Positions 34,776-45,162 are shown, numbered from the stretch's first letter. The stretch: DNA of 45,162 bases from Dimargaris cristalligena (GCA_027576995.1 JANBQC010000187.1:1-45162); one strand, 5' to 3'. Numbers and translations: made by a program. Notes: generated from the letters alone by a model not told the origin.

Positions 34776-35737
34776 GGTTGGTTTTGGTCGTCGTAGGTGT
34801 CAAGAGTTTTTTTCTTAGTGCTATTAAAATGAGGGGGGGAATGCGAAAAAGTCTAGCCATTTATAAATGTAATGGACCTAGGTGACTTTTACACAGAGTT
34901 TAGCATTGTCCTATGTCTACCATACTGGGGCTATTTTCTTGTTCTGGTGAATTTGTCCCTTTGACAATATTTTGGCTGACGCTTCTCATACGTGCTTGTA
35001 GTGGGGGGGGGCTGGTTGCATTGCTGGGCCCGTTGATTAGGCAGCTCCATAGAGATAGAGGGGGGCTCTATGTGTGTTGCTCGATCGGTAGTGGTGGTAT
35101 ATTTTTCAGAATTATATATTCAATAAATCAAAGAACCACTTAAATAGGGCTATATCACGTGACAGATATCGCTCCATGATAGATGAACCGTAATTAAACT
35201 GGCAGTGATTCCAAACCAAGACGCCTTCGCGCCATTAGGAGGTAGGGGGGTGCAACATGTGGTAAGTATTATAAACAGGCGTTCGCTGCCGACAACTATC
35301 ATCCTTCTCTCTCTAAATTTGCTAATTGGTAAGTCATGCCCCATTTTTCTACAATCCCTCCACAATCGGGACACTTCGTTTTGTCGATGCGTCATTTCGT
35401 TCAATAGTCAATCGGCCCATTCCGCACGACCCCTGCCTGGCCACCTCACCATCTGCGCACACTACAGACCAGACATCCATCCATCCTCTGGCTCGATGGA
35501 TCCGTCAGCCGGGGATAGGGCGTGAGTTATGAGTCGACGCTAACGAGCCCATGTCCATATAACCGCCCCCGCACACATCCATCCATCCATCCATCGTCCA
35601 TACAATACCGCTAGTCTAGTTTCCTGTATTATCTTCTCCGTCTAAACTGACCCCCCCTCTCTGCACATTACGTTACGCTACTCTACCCTCCCCCCATTTG
35701 CAGATACCCCCATCAACTTTAGCATATATTGTTAAAA
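34776..35737. promoter_or_regulatory. Divergent promoter region DYS1-RPL10, with probable RPL10 leader intron
   Basis: 960 bp between divergent genes. A good donor (TTG|GTAAGTC near 35329) and a polypyrimidine acceptor (CCCCCATTTGCAG ending at 35703), 35 nt before the RPL10 ATG, suggest a 5'-UTR intron of ~375 nt. It also contains a (CATC)n run at ~35577-35596. Open frames here (35205-35532) are read through the leader and are not called. Confidence 0.4.
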
Positions 35738-36385
35738 ATGGGTCGCCGTCCCGCTCGTTGCTACCGCTACTGCAAGAACAAGCCGTACCCTAAGTCGCGG
35801 TTCTGCCGTGGTGTCCCCGACGCCAAGATCAGAATTTACGACTTGGGTCGTAAGAAGGCCGGTGTCGACGAATTCCCCCTGTGCGTCCACCTGGTGTCCA
35901 ACGAATACGAGCAGCTGTCTTCCGAAGCCCTTGAAGCCGCCCGTATTTGCGCCAACAAGTACATCACCAAGATGTCCGGTAAGGATTCCTTCCATCTGCG
36001 CGTCCGTGTCCATCCCTTCCACGTCGTGCGCATCAACAAGATGTTGTCGTGCGCCGGAGCGGATCGGCTCCAAACCGGTATGCGGGGTGCTTTCGGTAAG
36101 CCCAACGGTGTCGTGGCTCGTGTCAACATTGGCCAGGTCCTCTTCTCCGTCCGTACTAAGGACAGCAACAAGGCCGTGGTCATTGAGGCCCTCCGTCGTG
36201 CCAAGTACAAGTTCCCCGGTCGCCAGAAGATTATTCTGTCCAAGAAGTGGGGTTTCACCAAGCTCTCCCGTGAGGACTACATCGAAGCCCGTCAGGCCGG
36301 TCAACTCCAGCCCGATGGTTGCTACGTCAAGTACCTCAACGATAAGGGTCCCCTGTCCGCCTTCTTCAAGCGCATCTCTGCCTAA
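35738..36385 (+). CDS. RPL10: 60S ribosomal protein L10 (uL16)
   Basis: Large-subunit protein (QM family, uL16) at the tRNA/P-site region, needed for 60S maturation. 215 aa, single coding exon. [28 protein letters not shown] is at the N-terminus; [35 protein letters not shown] and the [10 protein letters not shown] stretch are near-invariant in the family (quoted here as separate blocks: [44 protein letters not shown]). The ATG at 35738 starts MGRRPAR as in other eukaryotes; upstream codons in frame are not used. Strong C/G third-position bias marks it as highly expressed, like RPL27. Confidence 0.97.
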   Translation: MGRRPARCYRYCKNKPYPKSRFCRGVPDAKIRIYDLGRKKAGVDEFPLCVHLVSNEYEQLSSEALEAARICANKYITKMSGKDSFHLRVRVHPFHVVRINKMLSCAGADRLQTGMRGAFGKPNGVVARVNIGQVLFSVRTKDSNKAVVIEALRRAKYKFPGRQKIILSKKWGFTKLSREDYIEARQAGQLQPDGCYVKYLNDKGPLSAFFKRISA

Positions 36386-37344
36386 CTTTCCCCGCGTTGT
36401 TCACTTGTTGGCCTAACTTGAGTGTGTAGCGGCTCACCTTCTCCCACATTCCACTCTCCCCCTGACAACACGTATACCATTTCGTATATATTTCCACCAT
36501 CAATGTTAAACTATAAAGCTGCGCCACTCTTGTTTTGTCATTTCTTTGGATTGCCAAGTCTTTTGTATACCGTATAAAATAGCTGTCAGTCGTATACGTT
36601 GTTCGCCGTCCCGCGCTTTGTAGCTCATTGAATGAGGTAGTGCTTTAGAGTTAGCCGCATTTGGCCAGGCCAAATCGGGTGAAGTAGTAATTACTTGTGT
36701 TTAACGTTGGTGTGATTTGTTAGGAAAGGTACGAATTGGGCTAAACTTGCCAGTTACTTGGACTCACTGGACTACCAACTGCAATAGTTGGAGAGTCAAT
36801 CGAATGAATGCAACCAGTTTTACCGACGATTCCTCGATAAAGACGAAAGTAGCTTTGTAAATGGCTGTCAATCTAATGGCCGAAGGGTATTTATTCTTGT
36901 TGGCATTTGGTCCTGGTATGGGGTTAGGTTTCGACAACTATATACTTCAGCAAATGCCTAACCTCACAGAGCGTAGCAAGCATAAGGAACGAAACATGAA
37001 GGCCATTTCGTAGGGGCGAGGTGTAAGGACACTCCCTATAGAAATCACCAGCTTAACTCTCAAGTACTTTCCCGCTTTAGCTAGATAATGGTGAGAGTTT
37101 TCATCTTAGCCATTGTTTTGAAGGTGTCGGGTTCGATAGCCATGAACAGATGGTGGTGGGTGAATTTCGGTCCATTGAAGATAAACGGTGACCAATATCT
37201 GTTCATGTACAACAGATTATTGTCATTGGGGCCGCTGGTTAAATCGAGAGTCGAAAAAAAAACCTCGGTATCTTAAATTTATCCAACAGCATCCCTTTTC
37301 CCAAAGGGGGCCGTTTAATATAAAGGGAGTGCGGTGGATATCAA
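36386..37344. other. Intergenic, no gene supported
   Basis: 3' flank of RPL10. The frame at 37088-37276 (+, 62 codons) has a hydrophobic start but no further support. CpG is normal and no repeat was recognised. Confidence 0.45.
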
Positions 37345-37934
37345 ACCAATTAGACCGGCGCCTACCAGTCGGTCCCAGCCCCAGACCTAATATATAGCGC
37401 GGGTCCCTTCGCAGATGGTTGCCGTTTTGGTTAAGCAGGGGATATAGGGAGTAGGGAAACGACCCTATGGTGTAACTTTACGAGGGTCTCCAGTGAGGTG
37501 GATACCGGTGATTGCAGTTGGACTTGCCATGGTCATGCATCGGCTTGGCAAGCGTCGCCGGAGACCGTTTCACAGGACTGTGGCTTATAATTCTGCGTAT
37601 ATCATGGACTGAAGGCCTTTATACCAAATGTAGATTTAATGGCCCTGACTCCATTTGAACCCGCCGGCTTGTATACGGACGCCCTAATGCCAACCAATCA
37701 GTATTCATTTAATATTAATAAAACAATGGGAGCATAGCCACTTTGTGTTCCCAACTAATAGCCGACATACAGGCAGTTTGCTACACCTTGCATGTCACTT
37801 TGCTCTTGGGTACTACACAGTGGAATGGTTTCGACCCCAGAGGTCAACTGTCGTAGGACACCAGCCTTTCACCCATAGGCCTCAACCCCTATACCCACAA
37901 AATGGTGGACTCGCCATGGCTATCATCCCACGAT

Positions 37935-37946
37935 TATATATAAATA
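37935..37946 (+). promoter_or_regulatory. TATA box of the secreted-protein gene
   Basis: TATATATAAATA, 165 bp upstream of the ATG and conserved in the duplicate at 42860-42871. A leader intron is likely: CTCTCAG|GTAAAC at 37988/37989 (GTAAGC in the duplicate) with acceptor CATTAG at 38100, ten bases before the ATG. Confidence 0.6.
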
Positions 37947-38110
37947 CCCTTCGTTTCCTACTCTGTCTCGTACACTTGCATCTCTCAGGTAAACCTCGGC
38001 GCATTTCTCTACTATTTCCGGATAGCCGCTTTACTTATATTGCCCTCACTCAACGTGTTTTTACCAGTAGTGTACTCTCCATTCCATTAGCTGTATTGCC
38101 AAGTGTAGCC

Positions 38111-40276
38111 ATGAAGTCCGCCCTCATTTCCATTTCTGTGGTTGGGCTAGCCCTCGCCCAATTTGCTTCCAGTCTTCCCCAAAGGATTCCTCCACCTAGT
38201 AACCTGGCCGGTGGCGTATCCAGTCCACAGCTATTCCGGCGTGCGGAGGTAGGTTATTGCACCCGGCTGTCGGGATATCTCCACTCGTGGGTATCAATCA
38301 ATAATATTTTGACGCCGCCGTTTTATTTGGCCTATGAAATATACCCGCTGGCTATATAGTTGTTGATCTGTGTCCATTCATTATACCGCGAGGACCATTA
38401 TTCATTTACTTTTGCCAACCAACAAATGTTGGTTTGCAAGGTACATTAATAGTATTTTCATGGTCCACCCGTATATATACATATATCCACCTGTTTTGTT
38501 TCGCTTTTGTAGAATAATAAGCGCCAGGCTACCTCGGGCCCTAACAATGACCGGCAGCCTAAAATAAGCAACACTGCGCAGGCTGGTATGTCTGGCCAAC
38601 CGCTCGCACAGGCTAATAGCGGCATGTTGGGTCGTGCCCAAATTATTGCACAGTCAGCGTTATCAGAGGCTGACTATTCACTCTTCCTGACCACCTATAG
38701 CTTACCGACATTTTTCAAGCGCGCATCCCCAGAACAACAGAAAATTCTAGCCCCAGTTATGGACGCCCTACACAGTAACCATGCAGAAATTAAATTATGG
38801 GCGGACAGCTTAGACTTCGTTCGAACCGATCGAATGGTAAAAGACGAGCTGCATAATTTTTTTCCGGTAGTTGCTAAAGCCTATGAGGATATCAGAGTTG
38901 TCGACACGTTTGGCACCTTAGTTTACGAATCGTATACTAAGGGCATTTTACCCACCTACTACCCCTTGTCCGGAAAATTACCCGGTCTGGCCCAAATTCA
39001 GCTGCCCAACGTCTTGGCCAAAAATAGCCTATTCCACCTTTTTAATTACGTGAAAGGTCATTTGGCTGCTCTGTATGTCCGTGACGGAAAACTGGACCAG
39101 CTTAAGATGATTATCCGCAGCGGAATTACGGCAAAAAATCGCCCATCCGAACCGGTCCCGATGTTTAATTTCGGGGAACCCGCCTTTTTTTCCACCGAAC
39201 CTGAGGAAATGGAACCTGGAGAGCTTCCGGATAGGCCTACGGAAAGACCGGCGAGACCCGCTCTAAGAAAGAACCCCCAGCTGGCGGGAAGGGAACAGGG
39301 CCCAGCTGACGGCAATCGTTCATCTACAGGTGATTCGGCAACCCCAAAGAGCGATGAGGTGAAATATAAATTCTCAAATAATATTCCATTGGATGCCAAC
39401 AATTCGGGGGCCCTTCATGATACTAATAACCTCTTTTTAGCCACTCTTTACCTGTGGGCCATCGAATACCAAATTCCCGGTTTCGAGCAACTCTTCACCG
39501 AGATTGGCAATCCATTCTTAATCAACGATATTCCGTGCATCCGAACTCTGGGCTATACTAATGCCCATAATTACCTGGCCCAGACGTTTCAAAAACCGGG
39601 TGCCATAATCACTAACTCCGATGACGTGTTCGCGTGCTACAGGCGCTTCACCCTCCACGGGTTTGTTTATATGGCCCCCCAGGCGGCCGACGGTACCGCA
39701 GAGATCTTGGTTCGGCACAATCGACGATTAGGTGACCCCCTGCGGAGGATGCTTTATGAGGATACCCCGCCTTTACTCGAAATAGTTCATAGCTTGCAGA
39801 GCCTCAACTCGTTGGCCAATACCTCAAGAATTGGTTTCATTGATGTCGAAGATATGGCAAGAGTCTTTATCACCGTCAAAGAAATTGAGAATCTCACCCA
39901 AAACTTTGACAATGTGGTTTACCCCGATACCATGGTGCAAAACCCCTTGGGTTCAGGTTATGGACCCCCGCAGCCTTCCGTCAACAGGAGCATTCTCCCA
40001 ACCCTCTCGGAGATTAAGCAGGAACTCATTAAACTAGACCAATCGATTGAAGACTATGAGAGCCAGCAGTCCGACACCGATGAGGAAGATTACCCTATGG
40101 CTGAGGCATCCGAGGCAGATAGCTCTCTTCCTAACCCGGATGAGGAGAAATTCCATCTTTTATTTGAGGACATTAACGGCAAATTGCGCCAGTTTAAGGA
40201 AAAATATCTATACAAGACACTTGTTCAATCGGAGCTTAACCAATATAGCACTAAGTTTGAGCCGACTGCTAACTAA
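38111..40276 (+). CDS. Secreted 633-aa orphan protein, member of a locally duplicated family
   Basis: Exon 1 is 38111-38248 and exon 2 is 38513-40276; the intron 38249-38512 (GTAGGT...TTTTGTAG) is phase 0. MKSALISISVVGLALAQFAS is a signal peptide with cleavage near residue 16-21. RR at 43-44 and KR at 49-50 are candidate Kex2 sites, giving a mature chain from about Gln51. There are few cysteines. The N-terminal domain (~75-240) is mostly helical; a Pro/Arg-rich linker (~245-310) follows, then a second folded region (~325-520) and an acidic tail (EEDYPMAEASEADSS) before a final helical segment. No known domain recognised. The start is supported by the promoter and leader conserved in the duplicate. 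Its location beside repeats and a decayed sister, together with secretion, fits a lineage-specific secreted factor; a role in interaction with a host or prey is speculation. Confidence 0.75.
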
Positions 40277-40501
40277 TAAGTAGCCAACAGGTTGCTTTTG
40301 CACGCCTTGGGGAAGTCCCTAATACCTATATAGATGTTTATTTGTTTTTAATATATGCCATCTTATATCATGCTATTGGTAAAATCCATTTTTCTAAAAA
40401 AATTATTATTGAATATAAATTTACAATTTTAGTTTTAAAATTTGCGTGGTTAAGCATCTTATAAATACCCTACACCAAAAAATAATAATGCCAGTGTGGT
40501 T

Positions 40502-42233
40502 TGTCACCCAGGTTAACCACTCATAGTTCATTAAGAGTCCCGAGGATAGGCTTCTAATGGTAGGTGGGGCTTAGGTTCAGTTAAGCAGGCTACTAGTATT
40601 AGGTATAGGCAAAGTACTAACTAATAAAGGCTAAGTGTATGTATAGGCAAGGGACATGCAGTAGGCACACTTACTAGTCAGTATAAAGGGAATGTGTATA
40701 TATAGAGTTTATTGGGGTAAACTAAGGGGTAAGTATAAGTTAAGGAATCTAATTAGTCCTAATAGGGCCAGGTTATATATACACAGGGACTACTCCAGTA
40801 GGAGATCCTAAGGAAATGATACTACTAAGACCAAGGTATAGATAAATAGGCTGACTGGATAGTTATTAGTATCCAGACAACTCTGATGGTAACCAGAAGA
40901 GTATTTGTATCAGTACTTAAGTAATTAGTGTAAATAGGTGGAGTCTGGAAGGGGAAGGGTTATATAATATAGGATAATCCCATAGTACCAGGGGTGACCA
41001 TGGGAAGGTTAATATGGTACTATAAGGCCTAATAGGGATGGGCACTAAGGTGTCCAGATTAAGGAGGATTAGATAGTTTAACATTGACTAGCCTAATTTT
41101 TATTTAGGTTATTTAGACTAATTGACCCAATGACTAAATATTTGTAGGGTAAAAAGAGTGAGCTCAGAAGGTTTTTTAGTTAACCCTTTTATAGAGGATT
41201 AAGTAGCCATATATATGGTACTAGAATGAACAGAAAAAATGTACTTATTCCTACTAGCACCTGGCCCCTGAGTGGGATTGAGTATTGATAATTATATACA
41301 TAAAGACATGCCTTACTAGAGAGTGTGGAAAGTACTAAGAATAAAATATAAAGACCAGTTAATTGGGTTAAGATATAGGGACACTATCAAAATTAATAGC
41401 CAGCTTGTTCCAAAATAAGAAACTACTAAGGCATGGTAAAGAAGGTCAGGTTTATTTACATTATGTAATTAGGAGGTTGAAGGTGGACTACCATAGATGG
41501 GGAATGAGGGGTTTAAGATATTAAAGGTATAGGGGAGTGAATGGTTATTTTTATGAAATATACTACCACCATCAGGGTGACCAGTTTAGTTGAGGGTAGT
41601 TGGGGATAAATCAGAGACTTATAATTGTCCAGCTTTATCACTTTACCCTGTCAGCCCATCTAATCTGACTTAATCTGGACATAATGATGGCTGCCTCTAT
41701 AGGCCTTATAGAGCCATATTAACCTTCCCATGACCACACCCAGTACTATGAGATCACCCTATAATATATAACTATTCCCCTTCCAGACTCCACTGCTTTA
41801 CACTAATCACTCAAGTGCTGATCTGAAGACTCTTCCAGTTATCACCAGAGTCTTCTAGGCCCCAATGGCTGTCCATTTGACCTATTTCACCATACCTTAG
41901 ACTTAGTAGTATCCTTCCCCCAGGGCCTCCCTCTGGAGTGGTCTCCATATATATATAACTGGGCCCCATTAGAACTGGTCCAATTCTTCAGCTTATTCTT
42001 ACCCCCTTAGTTTACCTCAATAAACTCCATATATACTCACCAGCCTTGTATTGATTAGTAAGTATGCTCACTGCATGCCCCTTGTCTGTACCTGTATTTG
42101 TAGCCTTTATTAGTTAGTACCATGCCCCCCACCTAACACTAAGACCTGCTTGGCCAAGCCCGAGCCCCATCTACAATTAGAAGCCTATCCTTGGGACTCT
42201 TGATGGACTAAGAGTGGTAAACCCAGGTGACAT
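40502..42233. mobile_element. 1.7 kb element with ~590 bp terminal inverted repeats
   Basis: Left arm 40502-~41090, right arm ~41640-42233, spacer ~550 bp. The ends read TGTCACCCAGGTTAACCACTC and, on the complement of the right end, TGTCACCTGGGTTTACCACTC. Weaker pairing extends a few bases further out (tgtggtt / tggggta). No ORF over 60 codons and no transposase, so it is non-autonomous or a fold-back element. It sits exactly between the intact and decayed units of the tandem duplication. No target-site duplication could be identified. The whole element is almost CpG-free. Confidence 0.7.
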
Positions 42234-42282
42234 ACCCCAAAGGGAATACTAGTTCAACAGGGAAAATAAAAACCTATATTAA

Positions 42283-43032
42283 ATTGAACTAGCACCAATT
42301 AATGGGTCCCATGTCAAATCTATGATGAGGGTCCCTTTGTAATTGGGTGCCTTTTTGGGTCAATGGGGAGAGGAGGGAGTAGGAAAACAACCCTGTGGTG
42401 TAACTATATAAGGGACTCTTGTGAAGTGAATGCCAGTGGTTAAAGGGGGACAAATCATAGCCATACAGTGACTTGATGAGTGAGGATGGAGACCATTCTA
42501 CAGGACTATATCTTATAATTAAGTGCACATTAGTAGACCAGAGGATCTTGGCATGAAAGGCAGATTATAGTGCTATTGCAACTTTAGCCTATTGATTCAA
42601 CTATAGTTCCCCTATAGCCAGCCAATCAATAACCATTCATGACTTTTAGGATAAAGGGAGTGTAGCCACTTTGTGTTCCCAACCAACAACTGCTATATAG
42701 ATCATTGTCTAAACCCTACACAGTATTTCACTCTCAAGTACTACAATGTAATTCATCTAGAACCCAATGCCAACCCATTTCCAGGCCTAAGCCTCTTTCT
42801 GTGGGTCTGAACTCATTCCTCATGATACAAGGGACCCATAGTGGCTATGGTCCTATGATTATATATAAATACTACTCATTTCCTACCCTGTCTCATACCC
42901 CTACATCTCTCAGGTAAGCTCCTCTGTATCTCTCTACTATCTTTGAATAACTCTACTTATATTTCCTTCACTCAATGTGTTTTTACCTGTATCATATTCT
43001 CTATTACATTAGCTGCATTGCCAAGTATAGCC
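42283..43032 (+). repeat. Decayed promoter/leader of the second tandem unit
   Basis: Aligns with 37345-38110. It retains the TATATATAAATA box (42860-42871) and the leader donor CTCTCAG|GTAAGC near 42914. Most CpGs present in the intact unit are TpG or CpA here. Open frames such as 42705-42917 are not genes. Confidence 0.75.
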
Positions 43033-44629
43033 ATAAAGTCTGCCCTCATTATTGTCTCTGTGGTTGGCCTAATCCTTGCCCAATTCACCTCCAGTCTTTC
43101 CTAAGGTGTTCCATTATCTAGTAATCCAGTGAGTGGCATATCCAACCAACAGCAATTCCAGTGTACAGAGGTAGGTTATGGCTCCCAGCTATCAGTATAC
43201 CAGTGCTTATGGTTTTCAGGCAATGGTACTTTGCCACTGCTGGTATATTCAATTTTAAAAACACACCATAATACTACATTAACATTTACCTATGTCAATT
43301 CATTATACTACCATGGCCATTTTTCATTTACTTTTGCCAACTACAAATATTGGTTTGCAAGTTACATTAATAGTATTTTCATAACCCACCCATATATATA
43401 CATATATCTACCTGCTTTGTTTTGCTTTTGTAGAATAATAAGCACCAGGCTGCCTCAGACCTAAACAATGAGTGGTAGCCTAAAATGGGCAACATTGCAC
43501 AGGAAAGTATTTCTAGAAAACCATCTGTACAGGTTGATCCCAACTTGGTATATATTATGCAAATGATTAAATAGTTGTCATTATTTAAGGCTGACTATTC
43601 TCTGTTTTGGGCCACCTTCAGATTGCTGGAGGATTTCATCAATGCAATATGAAATGAACAGGAAGTTCTGGTACTGACTATGGGTGCCCTGCACAATAAC
43701 CAAGCCAAAACTAAAGTATGTGTAAAAGAATGTGTTCCTACATGTTCTTTATCCTATCCTGTTTTACCTAATTATATTAGTTTATTCTACTATCATGAGA
43801 TTATTTATGTTAGCTACCTATGTTTCACCTTATTGAAATTACAGTTTAATAAAACTAACCACCTAAAGGCACCTACTGTCCTCTAGCTGTTTTCTTCCCT
43901 TACTTCCAGTTTTAGTTTCTTTATATCCTTAGTATTCCAATAGCATGGGCAGACAGCTTAGATTTTGTTTAAACCAACTGGATGGTGAGAGCTGAGCTAA
44001 TTAAGTTATTACCAGTGGTTGCTAGCTCCTACTATGAGGATATCAATAAGATGCACATGTTTAGTAAATTCATTTATGATGCATATGACAAGGGTATTTC
44101 ACTCACTTATTGCCCCTTATATGGAGAATTCCCTGGGCTGGCCAGTATACAATTGCCTGACAACCAAGTGAAACAGAGCTTGCTTTACATTTTTTCTTTT
44201 TCAAAGGGCCATTTGATAGTTTTGTACATCTATGACAGAAGACTTGCCAAGCTTATGAATATCATCTGCAGTTTTACCCCTGTGTAAATTACTGAAATCA
44301 AATCCTTGAAAACTGAACTTAATTTGAAAAGATAGGTGATAAAAGGGAAAGGTGATGATAGACTTGCTGTTCCAAGAGGTGGTAGTAAGGGGGAGTATTT
44401 ATACTTGAAAGAGGAAGCCTAAATAAAATGATAGATAGATAATAGAGAAAGGGAGAGAAGGTCCCAGAATATTGGATGACTAAGTAGAGGGAAAGGGAAG
44501 CGAGTTCCCAGACAATAGTATTAGTCATCATAAAGGATAGGTAGTAATTGGGTAACCATTAAATTCAATGTGAAACAATAGAAGGGAAAAAAGGAAAGGG
44601 AGAAAGCTATTTTTCACTATACTTTGAAC

Positions 44630-44695
44630 AGGGGTGCAGTCGGGCCAGGGGCAGTGTGAATGCAGGGGTACAGTCTGGTCAGGGGCAGGGGCTCA
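44630..44695 (+). repeat. Imperfect ~24 bp direct repeat
   Basis: ggggtgcagtcgggccaggg and ggggtacagtctggtcaggg occur in tandem ~34 bp apart inside the second insert of the pseudogene. The differences are mostly C-to-T type. Confidence 0.7.
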
Positions 44696-44698
44696 TTC

Positions 44699-44778
44699 AC
44701 TCATCAGGGGTATCCTTCTGATAAGTGCAAAAAATAGATAAAAATAAAAGTAGGTAAAAATGTGGTAAGTTTACCACA
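44699..44778. repeat. Dispersed repeat, copy 2 (matches 1-76)
   Basis: Near-identical to the first 76 bases of the window. It contains the inverted repeat TGTGGTAA-GT-TTACCACA (8 bp arms) and lies just before the AG that ends the second insert in the pseudogene. Confidence 0.85.
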
Positions 44779-45009
44779 CCCTGTAGCTGGCCAGTCAGAT
44801 GCTGATGATGATAACATGGATACAGGTGATTATGGGCCCTCCACTGACCCAATCCTGATGTTCAATTTTGGGGAGAATGTCAATTTTTTGGTAGATCCAG
44901 AGGAAATGGATTCTGAAGTGCTTCTGACTCGGGATCTGGAGAGAGTGGTGATTACTGTTGGAAATATGAATTCAATTGTAAACGCAAGTGCCTTCAGATG
45001 CAACTAAAA

Positions 45010-45085
45010 AGGATTTAAAGAAGAGAGAAAGAACCGCAAGGGGCAAAGCTAGATGCCCGCGGTTAGTTTTATTGAATTGGATAAT
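45010..45085 (+). repeat. Hairpin-containing dispersed repeat, second copy
   Basis: AACCGC (45032-45037) pairs with GCGGTT (45059-45064) and GGGC (45041-45044) with GCCC (45055-45058), leaving a 10 nt loop and a 3 nt bulge. It aligns with the complement of 5205-5285. The tail ttttattg follows in both copies. It could be a transposon end or a retroelement/ncRNA-derived repeat. Confidence 0.7.
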
Positions 45086-45162
45086 TGTGCTGCCGTGGGC
45101 AGCTGGCCAGGGGCCACGTAAGCTCCAACACATATTGCTAATCCACAAAGTAGTCATACTTT
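45086..45162. other. Window end, nothing called
   Basis: 77 bases with normal CpG content and no recognisable feature. Confidence 0.4.

Larger units (their letters stand above)
37345..40501 (+). repeat. Intact unit of a tandem duplication (matches 42283-45003)
   Basis: The segment from ~37345, including promoter, leader, signal-peptide exon, intron and part of exon 2, aligns with the decayed unit that begins at ~42283, right after the inverted-repeat element. Shared landmarks are gccactttgtgttcccaac (37738 / 42665), the TATATATAAATA box, the CTCTCAG|GTAA leader donor and the intron ending CTTTTGTAG. This unit keeps normal CpG content. Confidence 0.85.
43033..45003 (+). pseudogene. Decayed paralogue of the secreted 633-aa protein gene
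   Basis: Aligned to the intact gene, exon 1 (43033-43170) has the same length, 138 nt, but its start is ATA and codon 24 is TAA (Gln in the intact gene). Intron 1 keeps GTAGGT and CTTTTGTAG (ends 43433). Exon 2 carries further stops near its beginning. Two GT...AG-bounded inserts absent from the intact gene occur at ~43719-43944 and ~44281-44788. About 215 codons are deleted between the MFNFGE...PEEM block (44860-44930) and the RVxITV block (~44945). Frames at 43982-44287 and 44762-45007 are surviving fragments (LPVVASSYYEDI; DPILMFNFGENV), not independent genes. Four of four CpGs around the exon 1 end have become CpA or TpG. Confidence 0.85.

Noticed and set aside
35732..36416. Long frames on both strands over RPL10 (up to 202 codons)
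   Set aside because: They are by-products of the strong codon bias of RPL10; only the 35738-36385 frame matches the family.
36600..36680. tRNA-like string (gtagctca...gaggtagtgc)
   Set aside because: It resembles a D-arm only; no acceptor stem, anticodon arm or TTCGA-type T-loop at the right spacing.
43129..43886. Frames 43129-43464 and 43680-43886 as independent genes
   Set aside because: They run across exon 1, intron 1 and exon 2 fragments of the decayed duplicate and contain no start or structure of their own.
1..45162. CRISPR arrays, bacterial operons or prophage features
   Set aside because: No regularly spaced repeats, Shine-Dalgarno-linked gene strings or phage proteins; genes are spliced and eukaryotic.

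Overview
The window looks like a nuclear segment of a fungus. Evidence: compact protein genes split by 110-430 nt GT-AG introns, a TACTAAC branch site, a fused PabA-PabB aminodeoxychorismate synthase, an ankyrin-GDPD protein of the Gde1 type, and cytosolic ribosomal proteins eL27 and uL10/eL10-type RPL10. An early-diverging lineage (for example Zoopagomycota such as Dimargaritales) would fit the mix of conserved genes, secreted orphan proteins and CpG-decayed repeats, but this is inference; no rRNA or mitochondrial marker is present.

Layout. 1-6.6 kb: AT-rich, CpG-poor repeat block. Two ~600 bp arms in inverted orientation (194-800 and 5350-5862) enclose 5.7 kb with a CpG-normal island carrying a two-exon orphan gene with an acidic X-Glu-Ser repeat. 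6.7-23.4 kb: conserved genes, all on the minus strand: PABA synthase, a possible 169-aa orphan, a glycerophosphodiesterase (GDE1-like), a SIR2-family deacetylase (three exons) and phosphomannomutase (seven exons). 25.5-32.4 kb: mostly plus-strand genes: RPL27, a TMEM242-like mitochondrial membrane protein, a small secreted protein and PAM18/TIM14, with a minus-strand 131-aa orphan between them. 32.7-34.8 kb: deoxyhypusine synthase (five exons, minus), convergent with PAM18 and divergent from RPL10 (35.7-36.4 kb).

37.3-45.2 kb: a tandem duplication of a secreted-protein gene. The first copy (38111-40276) is intact: signal peptide, dibasic processing sites, 633 aa. The second (about 42.3-45.0 kb) is a pseudogene with lost start, in-frame stops, a large deletion and strong CpG-to-TpG/CpA decay. 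Between the copies lies a 1.7 kb element (40502-42233) with the same ~600 bp inverted arms as at the window start. Fragments related to the decayed copy recur at 1-76 and 5930-6040.

The housekeeping genes belong to unrelated pathways (folate precursor synthesis, phospholipid catabolism, chromatin/NAD deacetylation, mannosylation, translation, hypusination, mitochondrial import), so there is no operon-like or biosynthetic cluster logic. The most interesting parts are the two repeat-rich ends: a secreted gene family being duplicated and decaying beside long-inverted-repeat elements. Gene models were spliced by eye, by frame, splice consensus and family length; no transcript evidence was available.
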